From positions 1 to 5,854 of the forward strand of contig JAPTVL010000493.1 of NCBI GenBank assembly GCA_028065725.1: DNA of 5,854 nucleotides, read 5' to 3'. Each line of letters opens with the position of its first letter. Position 1 is the stretch's first letter. This stretch comes from Betaproteobacteria bacterium. GTDB taxonomy: Bacteria > Pseudomonadota > Gammaproteobacteria > Burkholderiales > Rhodocyclaceae. The notes below the pieces were generated by a model. It ran no database searches and was not told the DNA's origin. It saw only the letters and a list, made by a program, of their open reading frames with translations. Below, piece after piece: positions 1 to 5,854 of the stretch. Both the position numbers and the translations under genes were made by a program.

Positions 1-1
1 C

Positions 2-3000
2 CACCCACCCGGCACCGAAATCCTGCCGCTGTTTTCCCGCCTGTCGGTCGCCGAGCAGGACGCGATCTTCAAGCCCACCAGCGCGCTGCGGCGCATCGTG
101 CTCGCGACCAACGTCGCCGAAACCTCGCTTACCGTGCCCGGCATCCGCTACGTGATCGATCCCGGCACCGCGCGGGTGAAACGCTATTCGGCGCGCAACA
201 AGGTCGAACAACTGCTGATCGAGAAAGTCTCGCAGGCGTCGGCCAACCAGCGCGCCGGGCGCTGCGGCCGGGTGGCCGACGGCGTCTGCATCCGCCTCTA
301 CGACGAGGCTGATTTCGGCAACCGCCCGCGCTTCACCGATCCCGAACTGCTGCGTTCCTCGCTGGCCGGCGTTATCCTGCGCATGAAGTCGCTCGGCCTG
401 GGCGACGTGGTGGGCTTCCCCTTCATCGACCCGCCGAGCTCGCGGCTCGTCACCGATGGCTACCAGCTGCTGGCCGAGCTGCACGCGCTCGACGAGGCGG
501 GGCTGCTGACCAGGATCGGCACCCAGCTCGCCAGGCTGCCGCTCGATCCGCGCATCGCGCGGATGCTGCTGGCGGCGGAGCAGCAACGCTGCGTCAATGA
601 AGTGCTGATCATCGCCAGCGCGCTGTCCGTGCAGGACCCGCGCGACCGCCCGATGGAGCGCGCGCAGGCGGCCGACGAGAAGCACAAGCTGTTTGCCGAC
701 GAGCGTTCCGACTTCATGGGCTGGCTGAAATTATGGCGCTGGTACGAGGAACAGGTGCAGCACAAGAAGACCAACCGCCAGCTGCAGACGCTGCTGCAGG
801 ACCATTTCCTGTCGCCGCGGCGGATGCGCGAATGGCGCGACATCCACGGACAGCTGCACGCGCAGGTCGCAGAACTCGGGCTGCGCGAAAACGAGAAGGA
901 TGCCGGCTACGATGCGATCCATCAGGCGCTCCTGACAGGTCTGCTCGGCAACATCGGCTTCAAGTCCGACGACGCCAAAGGCCGGCCCAAGCCGGGCGAA
1001 GGCAATTACCAGGGCGCGCGCGGCATCAAGCTGTCGATCCACCCCGGCTCGGCGCTGGCGAAGAAGGCACCCGCAAGGGGTACGCCGCCAGACGTTTATG
1101 CCCTTCAGGGTGCTCGCCCTCCGGGCGGTCTTGGCGCAGGCCCGAAGTGGATCATGGCGGCCGAGCTCACCGACACCGGCCGCCTGCTCGCGCGCACCGT
1201 CGCCGAGGTGCGCCCGGAATGGATCGAGGCGGCCGGGCGTCATCTGCTCACGCGCATGTTCATCGAGCCGCACTGGGAAAAGGACGGTGCGCGCGTGGTG
1301 GCGTTCGAGCGCGTGAGCCTGTACGGCATCACCCTGGTGCCGCGGCGCAAGATCCACTACGGCCCGATCGACCCGGTGCTGTCGCGCGAACTGTTCATCC
1401 GCGGCGCGCTGGTGGCCGGCGAATACGACACGCGTGCGCCATGGTTCGCCCACAACCGCGCGCTGATCAAGGAAATCGAGGAGCTCGAACACAAGGCGCG
1501 CAAATCCGGCGTGTGGCTGGACGAGGAACGCATCTTCCGCGTGTTCGACGCGCGCATTCCGGCAGACCTTCACAACGGCGCGGCCTTCGAGCAATGGCGT
1601 GCGGAAGCCGAAGCCGCCAATCCCCAAATCCTGTTCCTGCGGCGCGATGACATCCTCGGCGAGGGGCTCGGCGCCGATCACACGCTGTTTCCAGAGACGA
1701 TGGCGGTCGACGGCGTCGCGTGCAAGCTCAAGTATCGTTTCGAGCCCGGCCACCCGCTCGACGGCGTGACCTTGCACCTGCCGCTGTATCTGCTCAACCG
1801 CATCGAAGCCGCGCAGATCGACTGGCTGGTGCCCGGCCTGATCCGCGAAAAACTCACCGCCTTGCTGAAGTGCCTGCCCAAGGACAAGCGCCGCCCGCTG
1901 ATCCCGCTGCCCGACACGGTGACGGCTTTCCTCTCGGCAGCGAAACCCGGCGAGCAGGTGTTGACCGCAGCGCTGGCCGCCTATATCCGCAAGAAAACCG
2001 GCACCGACATTCACCCCGACGCGTGGAAGGGCGAGCAGCCGGCACACCTCATGATGAACCTCAGCGTGATCGACGACAGCGGGCAGGAACTCGCCAGCGG
2101 GCGCGATCTCGCTGCACTCCGCCAGCAGCTCGGCGGCGCGGCGCGCATCACCTATGGCGGCGGCGCCGAGGACAGCGAGTTCGAGCGCACGGGGCTCGTC
2201 GAATGGAATTTCGGCGACCTGCCCGAGCAGGTGAAATTCAAGCGCGGCGGACGCGAGCTGATGGGGTATCCGGCGCTGGTCGACAACGGCGAGAGCGTCG
2301 ACCTGCGACTGCTCGACGCACCCGACGTGGCGGAGGCCGAGACCCGGCGCGGCGTGGTGCGCCTGCTGCGGCTCGCGCTGGCCGCCCAGTTCAAGCAGCT
2401 CGACAAGGATCTGTCGCGTGAAACCGCGCTGGCGCTGAAATACCGCAGCTTCGGCAGCCCCGAACAATTGCGCGCGGCGCTGATCGATGCCATCGCCACG
2501 CGTGCGCTGCTGGGCGACGACGACACGCCACGCGACGCGAAGACCTTCGGCAAGCAGAAGGAGCGCGCCAAGCCCAGAATTGCCGTGGTGAAGCAGGCGC
2601 TGCTGCATGATGCGGCCGAGATCCTCGATCTGCATGCACAGGTGACGGCCCGCCTCAACGCCAAGCCGCAGTTCACCGCCGCGATGCGCGACGAAACCGC
2701 ACACCTGGCTGCCCTGGTGCCGGCGGACTTCATCACCGCCACCCCTTGGACGCACCTGAAGGACCTGCCGCGCTATCTGAGGGGCATCCTCAAGCGGCTG
2801 GAGAAACTGCCCGCGTCCGAGCCGCGCGATTCGCGCGGCTTGGCCGGCGTGCTGACGCTGCAGAACAAGTACCTGGCGCGGCGCGGGCAGGTGAAGGGCG
2901 AGGCACCCGCAAGGGGCACGCCGCCAGACGTTTATGCCCTTCAGGGTGCTCGCCTTTCAGGCGGTCTTGGCGCAGTGCCGGCGGCGCTGGACGATTTCCG

Positions 3001-3121
3001 CTGGCAGCTGGAGGAACTGCGCATTTCCCTGTTCGCCCAGGAACTCAAAACGCCGTATCCCGTGTCGGTCAAACGGCTCGACAAATTGTGGGACGAGCTT
3101 GCCAGGCAGCCCCTGGCTTGA
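2..3121 (+). CDS. hrpA: ATP-dependent RNA helicase HrpA, C-terminal part (5' end outside window)
   Basis: This is a DEAH-box (DEAH/RHA, superfamily 2) RNA helicase of the long HrpA type, which acts on RNA and ribosomes in the cytoplasm. The frame is open from base 2, so about 300 N-terminal residues (Walker A, DEAH) are missing; 1,039 residues remain. Visible in order: motif V ATNVAETSLTVPG (from 104) and motif VI QRAGRCGR (248-271), the helicase-associated HA2 region (about 500-780), the OB-fold region (about 920-1330, TGLLGNIGFKS and later EPHW), and the long DUF3418-type C-terminal domain ending with LRISLFAQELKTPYPVSVKR. The order and motifs match E. coli HrpA from memory. Two in-frame copies of a 75-bp repeat (1065-1139, 2901-2975) add APARGTPPDVYALQGAR-type peptides; otherwise the frame is intact, so the gene is probably functional. 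It ends in TGA 13 bases before the next gene, with which it may be co-transcribed. Confidence 0.96.
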   Translation, partial: HPPGTEILPLFSRLSVAEQDAIFKPTSALRRIVLATNVAETSLTVPGIRYVIDPGTARVKRYSARNKVEQLLIEKVSQASANQRAGRCGRVADGVCIRLYDEADFGNRPRFTDPELLRSSLAGVILRMKSLGLGDVVGFPFIDPPSSRLVTDGYQLLAELHALDEAGLLTRIGTQLARLPLDPRIARMLLAAEQQRCVNEVLIIASALSVQDPRDRPMERAQAADEKHKLFADERSDFMGWLKLWRWYEEQVQHKKTNRQLQTLLQDHFLSPRRMREWRDIHGQLHAQVAELGLRENEKDAGYDAIHQALLTGLLGNIGFKSDDAKGRPKPGEGNYQGARGIKLSIHPGSALAKKAPARGTPPDVYALQGARPPGGLGAGPKWIMAAELTDTGRLLARTVAEVRPEWIEAAGRHLLTRMFIEPHWEKDGARVVAFERVSLYGITLVPRRKIHYGPIDPVLSRELFIRGALVAGEYDTRAPWFAHNRALIKEIEELEHKARKSGVWLDEERIFRVFDARIPADLHNGAAFEQWRAEAEAANPQILFLRRDDILGEGLGADHTLFPETMAVDGVACKLKYRFEPGHPLDGVTLHLPLYLLNRIEAAQIDWLVPGLIREKLTALLKCLPKDKRRPLIPLPDTVTAFLSAAKPGEQVLTAALAAYIRKKTGTDIHPDAWKGEQPAHLMMNLSVIDDSGQELASGRDLAALRQQLGGAARITYGGGAEDSEFERTGLVEWNFGDLPEQVKFKRGGRELMGYPALVDNGESVDLRLLDAPDVAEAETRRGVVRLLRLALAAQFKQLDKDLSRETALALKYRSFGSPEQLRAALIDAIATRALLGDDDTPRDAKTFGKQKERAKPRIAVVKQALLHDAAEILDLHAQVTARLNAKPQFTAAMRDETAHLAALVPADFITATPWTHLKDLPRYLRGILKRLEKLPASEPRDSRGLAGVLTLQNKYLARRGQVKGEAPARGTPPDVYALQGARLSGGLGAVPAALDDFRWQLEELRISLFAQELKTPYPVSVKRLDKLWDELARQPLA
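1065..1139 (+). repeat. 75-bp in-frame structured repeat inside hrpA, copy 1
   Basis: This unit is 71/75 identical to 2901-2975; the differences are at 1081, 1119, 1121 and 1123. Read in the hrpA frame it encodes APARGTPPDVYALQGAR followed by PPGGLGA. It sits between KK and PKW in the OB-fold region, where E. coli HrpA (recalled) reads KKPPKW with no insert, so about 24 residues are extra. Predicted folding: GCACCC (1067-1072) pairs with GGGTGC (1108-1113), then AAGGG (1075-1079) with CCCTT (1101-1105) across a 2x2 internal loop. A second hairpin follows, CGCCC (1115-1119) with GGGCG (1123-1127). Orientation is given relative to hrpA. The family is not recognised; a REP- or RPE-like palindromic insertion is the closest idea. 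Confidence 0.9.
2901..2975 (+). repeat. 75-bp in-frame structured repeat inside hrpA, copy 2
   Basis: This is the second copy of the unit at 1065-1139, in the same orientation and reading frame (offset 1,836 bp, exactly 612 codons). It encodes APARGTPPDVYALQGAR followed by LSGGLGA. It lies in a linker near the C-terminus, between LARRGQVKGE and a conserved end region (FRWQLEELRISLF). The same hairpins can form: GCACCC (2903-2908) with GGGTGC (2944-2949), AAGGG (2911-2915) with CCCTT (2937-2941), and CGCCT (2951-2955) with AGGCG (2959-2963). The last hairpin keeps pairing through a C-G to T-A change relative to copy 1. Sequence outside the 75 bp does not align between copies, so this is not part of a longer tandem duplication. 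Confidence 0.9.
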
Positions 3122-3134
3122 GTAGTCTGCCGGC

Positions 3135-3710
3135 ATGAGCGAACGCGTATTCAACCTGCCGAACGTCATCACGATGCTGCGCCTGGCCGCGGTGCCGCTG
3201 GTGGGCTGGCTGATCCTGAACGAGCGCTGGGAAGCGGCCTGCTGGCTGTTCCTCGCCGCCGCCGTCTCGGACGGCATCGACGGTCTGCTGGCACGCTGGC
3301 TGAACCAGATGACCCAGCTGGGCGCCGCGCTCGACACGGTGGCGGACAAGGCCCTGGGCCTGGTGACGCTGGTCATGCTGACCCTCGAAGAAGCGATCCC
3401 GATGTGGGTGACGCTGGCGATCCTGCTGCGCGACACGGTCATCGTGCTGGGTGCGCTGAGCTACCGCGGGCTGGCGGGGCATCTGGAGATCCATCCCACC
3501 TGGCTCGGCAAGACGCACATGTTTGCCGAATTCACCCTGCTGGCGCTGGTGCTGGCGAGCCTGGCCGGGCTGCTCGACCTGACGGCCTGGCTGCAGCCGC
3601 TGTTTGCTGCCGTGTTTGTGATCGCCGTGGTGTCCGGCGTGCAGTATGTGTGGATATGGGGCACCAAGGCGCGTCGTGAACGCGCTTCGGTTCCGCTCAA
3701 GCCTCACTGA
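3135..3710 (+). CDS. CDP-alcohol phosphatidyltransferase family membrane protein
   Basis: This 191-residue integral membrane enzyme of phospholipid synthesis would transfer a phosphatidyl group from a CDP-lipid to an alcohol such as glycerol 3-phosphate or phosphatidylglycerol. The complete family signature D(x2)DG(x2)AR(x8)G(x3)D(x3)D is present at residues 46-71 (DGIDGLLAR, then GAALDTVAD), holding the aspartates that bind the metal and CDP group. The N-terminus NLPNVITMLRL is typical of PgsA and cardiolipin-synthase-like members. About six hydrophobic segments are visible (roughly 13-30, 33-45, 75-88, 90-107, 129-149, 155-173), and the tail is basic. The start is fixed by an in-frame TAG at 3123-3125; the ribosome binding site is weak. 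Position 13 bases after hrpA suggests translation from the same transcript. The exact acceptor alcohol cannot be told; it could be pgsA or a paralogue. Its stop overlaps the convergent cyclase gene. Confidence 0.93.
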   Translation: MSERVFNLPNVITMLRLAAVPLVGWLILNERWEAACWLFLAAAVSDGIDGLLARWLNQMTQLGAALDTVADKALGLVTLVMLTLEEAIPMWVTLAILLRDTVIVLGALSYRGLAGHLEIHPTWLGKTHMFAEFTLLALVLASLAGLLDLTAWLQPLFAAVFVIAVVSGVQYVWIWGTKARRERASVPLKPH

Positions 3711-4915
3711 AAGAAAAGCCTGTGCTGGCGCTCTGATTCGTAGCCGGTCTTGATCCGGTACATGGCCGCATCGGCGGCGCGAATCAGGGCGTCCTCGTCG
3801 GCGCCATCCTCAGGGAAAAGCGCCTGACCGATGCTGGCGGCGATGACCACATCAAGCCCGAAGAAAACCGTGTCCACATTCAGCACCTGCTGGATCTTGT
3901 ACGCGGCGGCGAGGCAGTCATCCCGTCCCTGCACCTCTTCCAGCAGAACGACAAACTCGTCGCCACCCAGACGTGCGACCGAATCGGAGTCGCGAATGCT
4001 GAAAGTGAGACGTTTCGCCACTTCGGTCAGCACGGCGTCGCCCACATGGTGGCCGTGTTGATCGTTGATCTCCTTGAAACGATCCAGATCCACATACAGG
4101 ACGCCCACCTTGCCGCCGTAGCGGTGGGCATGGCGAATCGCCTGCTGCAGCCGGTCGTAAAACAGCCGACGGTTGGCCAGCCCGGTCAGCGGATCATGCG
4201 TCGCCTCTTCGCGTAGTGCCGTGCGCGAGCGCTCAAGCTCCACCATCTGTTCGCGTATTTGTCGGGATGTCGAGCGGATTTTCCGCAAGGTATGCCAGGC
4301 GATCAGGAATGCCAGGACAATCGCCGCAATGCCGAATGCCAGCGTAATCAAATAAGTGCGCTGGTAGGTTTGCTCTGCCTGTCGCTGGGCAACCACGTTG
4401 GCCTGCTGATAAAGATTGCGCATGTCGGCCAGTTGCTGATTGAAGGCATCCTGGATGGGGATGGCTTCCCGCACCAGCACATCGCGTGCGTCTGCGCTGC
4501 GATCGGCGTAGATCAGGTCGATCACCCTTTCCTGCACCGACTGGATTTCGTTGACCAGTTGAGTCTGAGCGTCGAAGCTGCGTTGCTCGGCAGCGGTGAA
4601 GCCCATCTGGCGCAGGTCGTTGCGACCGCTTCCCACCAGGAAACCGGCGCGGTTGAATTCCAGAAAATGGGCATCACGTAAAAAGGGATCGTCGGCCAGC
4701 ACCATGCGGAACAGGCTGTCGGTACGGATATGCGCCGCCACCTGGGTTTGCGTGATGAGATCGATCTTGCGATTGTGCTGCTCAACCACCATTTGCATCT
4801 GCTCGTCCAGCGTCTGCAATTGCAACAGGCTGTTTAATGCCAGCCCGCAAATCAGGGCAATCAACGCAACAAAGGCCGCGCCAGTGGTGAGGGGGAATCC
4901 GCGTTGTCTAGGCAT
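3704..4915 (-). CDS. Membrane-anchored diguanylate cyclase (GGDEF domain)
   Basis: This enzyme would make the second messenger cyclic di-GMP from two GTP. Numbering from the ATG at 4915 (403 residues), a first membrane helix lies at about 9-30, a helical, probably periplasmic region at 31-187, and a second membrane helix at about 188-208. A short coiled-coil-like linker (IREQMVELERSRTALREEATHD) leads into a GGDEF domain with DPLTGLANRR, DLDRFKEIND, and an intact GGDEF motif at 317-321. An inhibitory I-site RDSD (308-311) stands five residues before it, so product feedback is expected. No EAL domain is present. The periplasmic part has no recognisable ligand motif and could be a four-helix-bundle sensor. 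An in-frame TTG at 4927 would add four residues (MHAS); neither start has a good Shine-Dalgarno, and ATG is preferred because a basic MPRQRG precedes the helix. It lies 38 bases after the peroxiredoxin gene, probably in its operon. Confidence 0.95.
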   Translation of the reverse strand: MPRQRGFPLTTGAAFVALIALICGLALNSLLQLQTLDEQMQMVVEQHNRKIDLITQTQVAAHIRTDSLFRMVLADDPFLRDAHFLEFNRAGFLVGSGRNDLRQMGFTAAEQRSFDAQTQLVNEIQSVQERVIDLIYADRSADARDVLVREAIPIQDAFNQQLADMRNLYQQANVVAQRQAEQTYQRTYLITLAFGIAAIVLAFLIAWHTLRKIRSTSRQIREQMVELERSRTALREEATHDPLTGLANRRLFYDRLQQAIRHAHRYGGKVGVLYVDLDRFKEINDQHGHHVGDAVLTEVAKRLTFSIRDSDSVARLGGDEFVVLLEEVQGRDDCLAAAYKIQQVLNVDTVFFGLDVVIAASIGQALFPEDGADEDALIRAADAAMYRIKTGYESERQHRLFFQ

Positions 4916-4953
4916 AGACGCATGCAATCAGGTCATCGTCTGAATCTAGATCA

Positions 4954-5526
4954 TTATTGGCCGGCTGGCTGGGCTGAGTGCGTCATTCCAGACTGTTGCA
5001 GGGATCGCAGGGTGTGGGCCACTTGCCCTGCATGGCGCGCTGGATCGACTTTGTCAAAGCGTGCTGCGATGCGGCCGTCCGGCGCAACGATGAAAGTGCG
5101 GCGGCGGGCAAAACGCACGAGGCCAAGATTCAGCAGGCTGTCGTAGGCAGCTGCCGTTTTTCCGCCCGGGTCCGACAGCAGCGGAAACGGCAGCTGATAT
5201 CTGCGGGCGAACTCGGTATGCGAGCGGGTGTCGTCGACGCTGACGCCGACCACGACCGCATCGAGTTCGTCCAGTATTGCGATGTCGTCGCGAAAGCGGC
5301 ATGCCTCCTGCGTGCAGATCGGCGTGTCGTCACGGGGATAGAAGTACAGCACCAGCCAGCGCCCGGCATAATCACTCAGGTGATGGATCAGGCCATCCTG
5401 GTCGGCCAATGCGAAGTCAGGCGCAGCGCAGCCCTCGCTCAGTTGCGTGCCTGGACGCAGCATCCACAAGGCCGCACTTGCCAGCAGCAACAGTGCCGCC
5501 AATCCACCCAATATCAGTTCCAGCAT
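4954..5526 (-). CDS. PrxQ/Bcp-type peroxiredoxin with N-terminal membrane anchor
   Basis: This thiol peroxidase would reduce hydrogen peroxide or organic hydroperoxides, probably recharged by a thioredoxin-like partner. The 190-residue protein has the peroxidatic motif PRDDTPIC (P-x3-T-x2-C), with C71 as peroxidatic cysteine and C76 five residues later (CTQEAC), the usual resolving cysteine of atypical two-Cys PrxQ enzymes. R142 before TF matches the conserved active-site arginine, and LLSDPGGKTAAAY is a family region. Residues 1-23 form a strongly hydrophobic helix absent from cytoplasmic Bcp, so the domain is probably tethered to the membrane; no lipobox cysteine is seen at the end of the helix. 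C33 is an extra cysteine. The start is well supported by AGGAGA at 5531-5536. A TATGAT sequence (5549-5544) could be a -10 box, but no convincing -35 was found. The downstream cyclase is on the same strand. Confidence 0.94.
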   Translation of the reverse strand: MLELILGGLAALLLLASAALWMLRPGTQLSEGCAAPDFALADQDGLIHHLSDYAGRWLVLYFYPRDDTPICTQEACRFRDDIAILDELDAVVVGVSVDDTRSHTEFARRYQLPFPLLSDPGGKTAAAYDSLLNLGLVRFARRRTFIVAPDGRIAARFDKVDPARHAGQVAHTLRSLQQSGMTHSAQPAGQ

Positions 5527-5530
5527 GTGT

Positions 5531-5536
5531 TCTCCT
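5531..5536 (-). promoter_or_regulatory. Ribosome binding site of the peroxiredoxin gene
   Basis: The reverse strand reads AGGAGA, a near-consensus Shine-Dalgarno sequence, about five bases before the ATG at 5526. It is the best ribosome binding site in the window and decides the start that includes the membrane anchor. Confidence 0.8.
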
Positions 5537-5607
5537 GAAACGCATCATAGCTGGCTTGCGTCTGTCAGGCTGCATCAGTCTGGCTCGGTAATCCACGCGG
5601 GATTAGG

Positions 5608-5613
5608 TAGAAT
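5608..5613 (+). promoter_or_regulatory. Possible -10 box of the tRNA-Arg gene
   Basis: TAGAAT matches five of six bases of TATAAT and stands nine bases before the tRNA. It is followed by a GC-rich stretch (GCGCGCC, 5614-5620), the kind of discriminator seen at stable-RNA promoters under stringent control. No good -35 hexamer lies 16-18 bases upstream, and the leader would be only a few bases long, so the assignment is tentative. Confidence 0.4.
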
Positions 5614-5622
5614 GCGCGCCAC

Positions 5623-5698
5623 GCCCCGGTAGCTCAGTGGATAGAGCAACCCCCTCCTAAGGGGTAGGTCGGACGTTCGATTCGTCTTCGGGGCGCCA
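5623..5698 (+). tRNA. tRNA-Arg, anticodon CCT
   Basis: A complete 76-base cloverleaf was folded by hand. The acceptor stem GCCCCGG (5623-5629) pairs with TCGGGGC (5688-5694) with one G-T pair at the base. The D arm is GCTC/GAGC (5632-5635, 5644-5647). The anticodon stem ACCCC/GGGGT (5649-5653, 5661-5665) encloses loop CTCCTAA, giving anticodon CCT at 5656-5658, which reads the AGG arginine codon. The T arm GGACG/CGTCT has loop TTCGATT (5676-5682). Discriminator G5695 and an encoded CCA (5696-5698) complete it. tRNA-Arg(CCT) genes are well-known integration sites for phages and genomic islands, relevant to the AT-richer sequence that follows. Confidence 0.96.
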
Positions 5699-5731
5699 TT
5701 ACTTAGAATCGCCAAGTGGCACAGCACAACG

Positions 5732-5766
5732 AAAACCCGCTGCATTCATGTGTAGCGGGTTTTTTA
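5732..5766 (+). terminator. Rho-independent terminator after tRNA-Arg
   Basis: AAAACCCGCT (5732-5741) pairs perfectly with AGCGGGTTTT (5754-5763). Weaker pairs extend the stem inward (5742-5745 with 5750-5753) around a TCAT loop, and a run of six T residues (5760-5765) follows. It lies 33 bases after the tRNA and would end its transcript. The A run on the left arm means it could also act on transcripts coming from the right on the minus strand. Confidence 0.88.
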
Positions 5767-5854
5767 TTGCGTTATGTCGTGTCATGCCGTAGCATAAAAA
5801 TACCCACAGATTGAGGGTATCTGATGGGGTATTTGGATTGCCCTCAAACTGGAT
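5767..5854. other. AT-richer flank with ATACCC/GGGTAT repeats; possible edge of an integrated element
   Basis: From 5761 to the window end, 40 of 94 bases are G or C, against 44 of 60 in a sampled hrpA stretch (1141-1200). The hexamer ATACCC occurs at 5800-5805 and its complement GGGTAT at 5815-5820 and 5827-5832. TTGAGGG (5811-5817) and CCCTCAA (5841-5847) form a perfect 7-bp inverted repeat. Short repeated C- or G-tract motifs of this kind are often found between a tRNA and the tyrosine integrase gene of an integrated element, where they serve as arm-type binding sites. No gene is supported here; one ATG at 5824 is open to the window edge for ten codons only. Confidence 0.3.

Noticed and set aside
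1065..1139. hrpA as a pseudogene broken by insertion
   Set aside because: The insert keeps the frame and conserved HrpA sequence continues after both copies to a normal C-terminus; only the 5' end is unseen because of the window edge.
1720..2421. A 233-codon plus-strand open frame inside hrpA, and a similar one at 733-1650
   Set aside because: Both are Arg/Ala-rich products of reading high-GC codons out of frame, without motifs; hrpA itself is intact through both.
731..2755. A 674-codon open frame on the minus strand opposite hrpA
   Set aside because: It is a mirror of the GC-rich hrpA codons, low in recognisable motifs, and rich in Arg, Gln and His as expected of antisense shadows. The plus-strand protein is a clear conserved helicase over the same bases.
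1065..2975. CRISPR or tandem repeat interpretation of the repeated 75-bp unit
   Set aside because: Only two copies exist, 1,836 bp apart, with conserved protein sequence between them. There is no regular spacing and there are no spacers.
4916..4927. TTG start at 4927 for the diguanylate cyclase
   Set aside because: It adds only four residues and has no Shine-Dalgarno sequence; the ATG at 4915 directly precedes a basic stretch and the first membrane helix. It is kept as an alternative in the gene entry.
4978..5538. A 186-codon plus-strand open frame over the peroxiredoxin gene
   Set aside because: It is antisense to a clear PrxQ-type protein with active-site motif and ribosome binding site, and shows no recognisable family features.
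5824..5854. Start of an integrase or other gene at the ATG at 5824
   Set aside because: Only ten codons are visible (MGYLDCPQTG), with no Shine-Dalgarno sequence and no recognisable N-terminus.

Overview
The window is chromosomal DNA from a GC-rich proteobacterium, most likely a betaproteobacterium. This is judged from the style of the HrpA, CDP-alcohol phosphatidyltransferase and PrxQ-like proteins and the very GC-rich third codon positions; it is inference, because no database search was possible. Gene density is high, with almost no spacing between genes until the last ~320 bases.

Layout. Positions 2-3121 (+) hold the C-terminal ~1,039 residues of the ATP-dependent RNA helicase HrpA; the start of the gene, with the Walker A and DEAH motifs, lies before the window. 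Thirteen bases later, 3135-3710 (+) encodes a small membrane CDP-alcohol phosphatidyltransferase (phospholipid head-group enzyme) with a perfect family signature. Its stop overlaps by 7 bp the stop of a convergent gene, 3704-4915 (-), a two-transmembrane diguanylate cyclase with intact GGDEF and I-site motifs. Upstream of that, on the same strand and probably in one operon, 4954-5526 (-) encodes a PrxQ/Bcp-type peroxiredoxin with an N-terminal membrane anchor. A divergent tRNA-Arg(CCT) gene (5623-5698, +) follows, then a strong intrinsic terminator. The final ~90 bases are visibly AT-richer and carry repeated ATACCC/GGGTAT motifs and a 7-bp inverted repeat. This is what the flank of an integrated element at a tRNA gene would look like, but the integrase itself would lie outside the window.

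The most notable signal is inside hrpA. A 75-bp sequence occurs twice (1065-1139 and 2901-2975; 71 of 75 bases identical, 1,836 bp apart), in the same reading frame, and adds ~24-25 residues each time at places where the E. coli HrpA sequence, as I recall it, has none. Two of the four differences between copies are compensatory (C-G to T-A) in a short hairpin, and a second, larger hairpin is conserved in both copies. The unit has no stop in any of the three plus-strand frames. Together this looks like a small structured repeat that inserts into coding DNA without breaking it, analogous to the Rickettsia palindromic elements or REP-type repeats. I cannot name its family.
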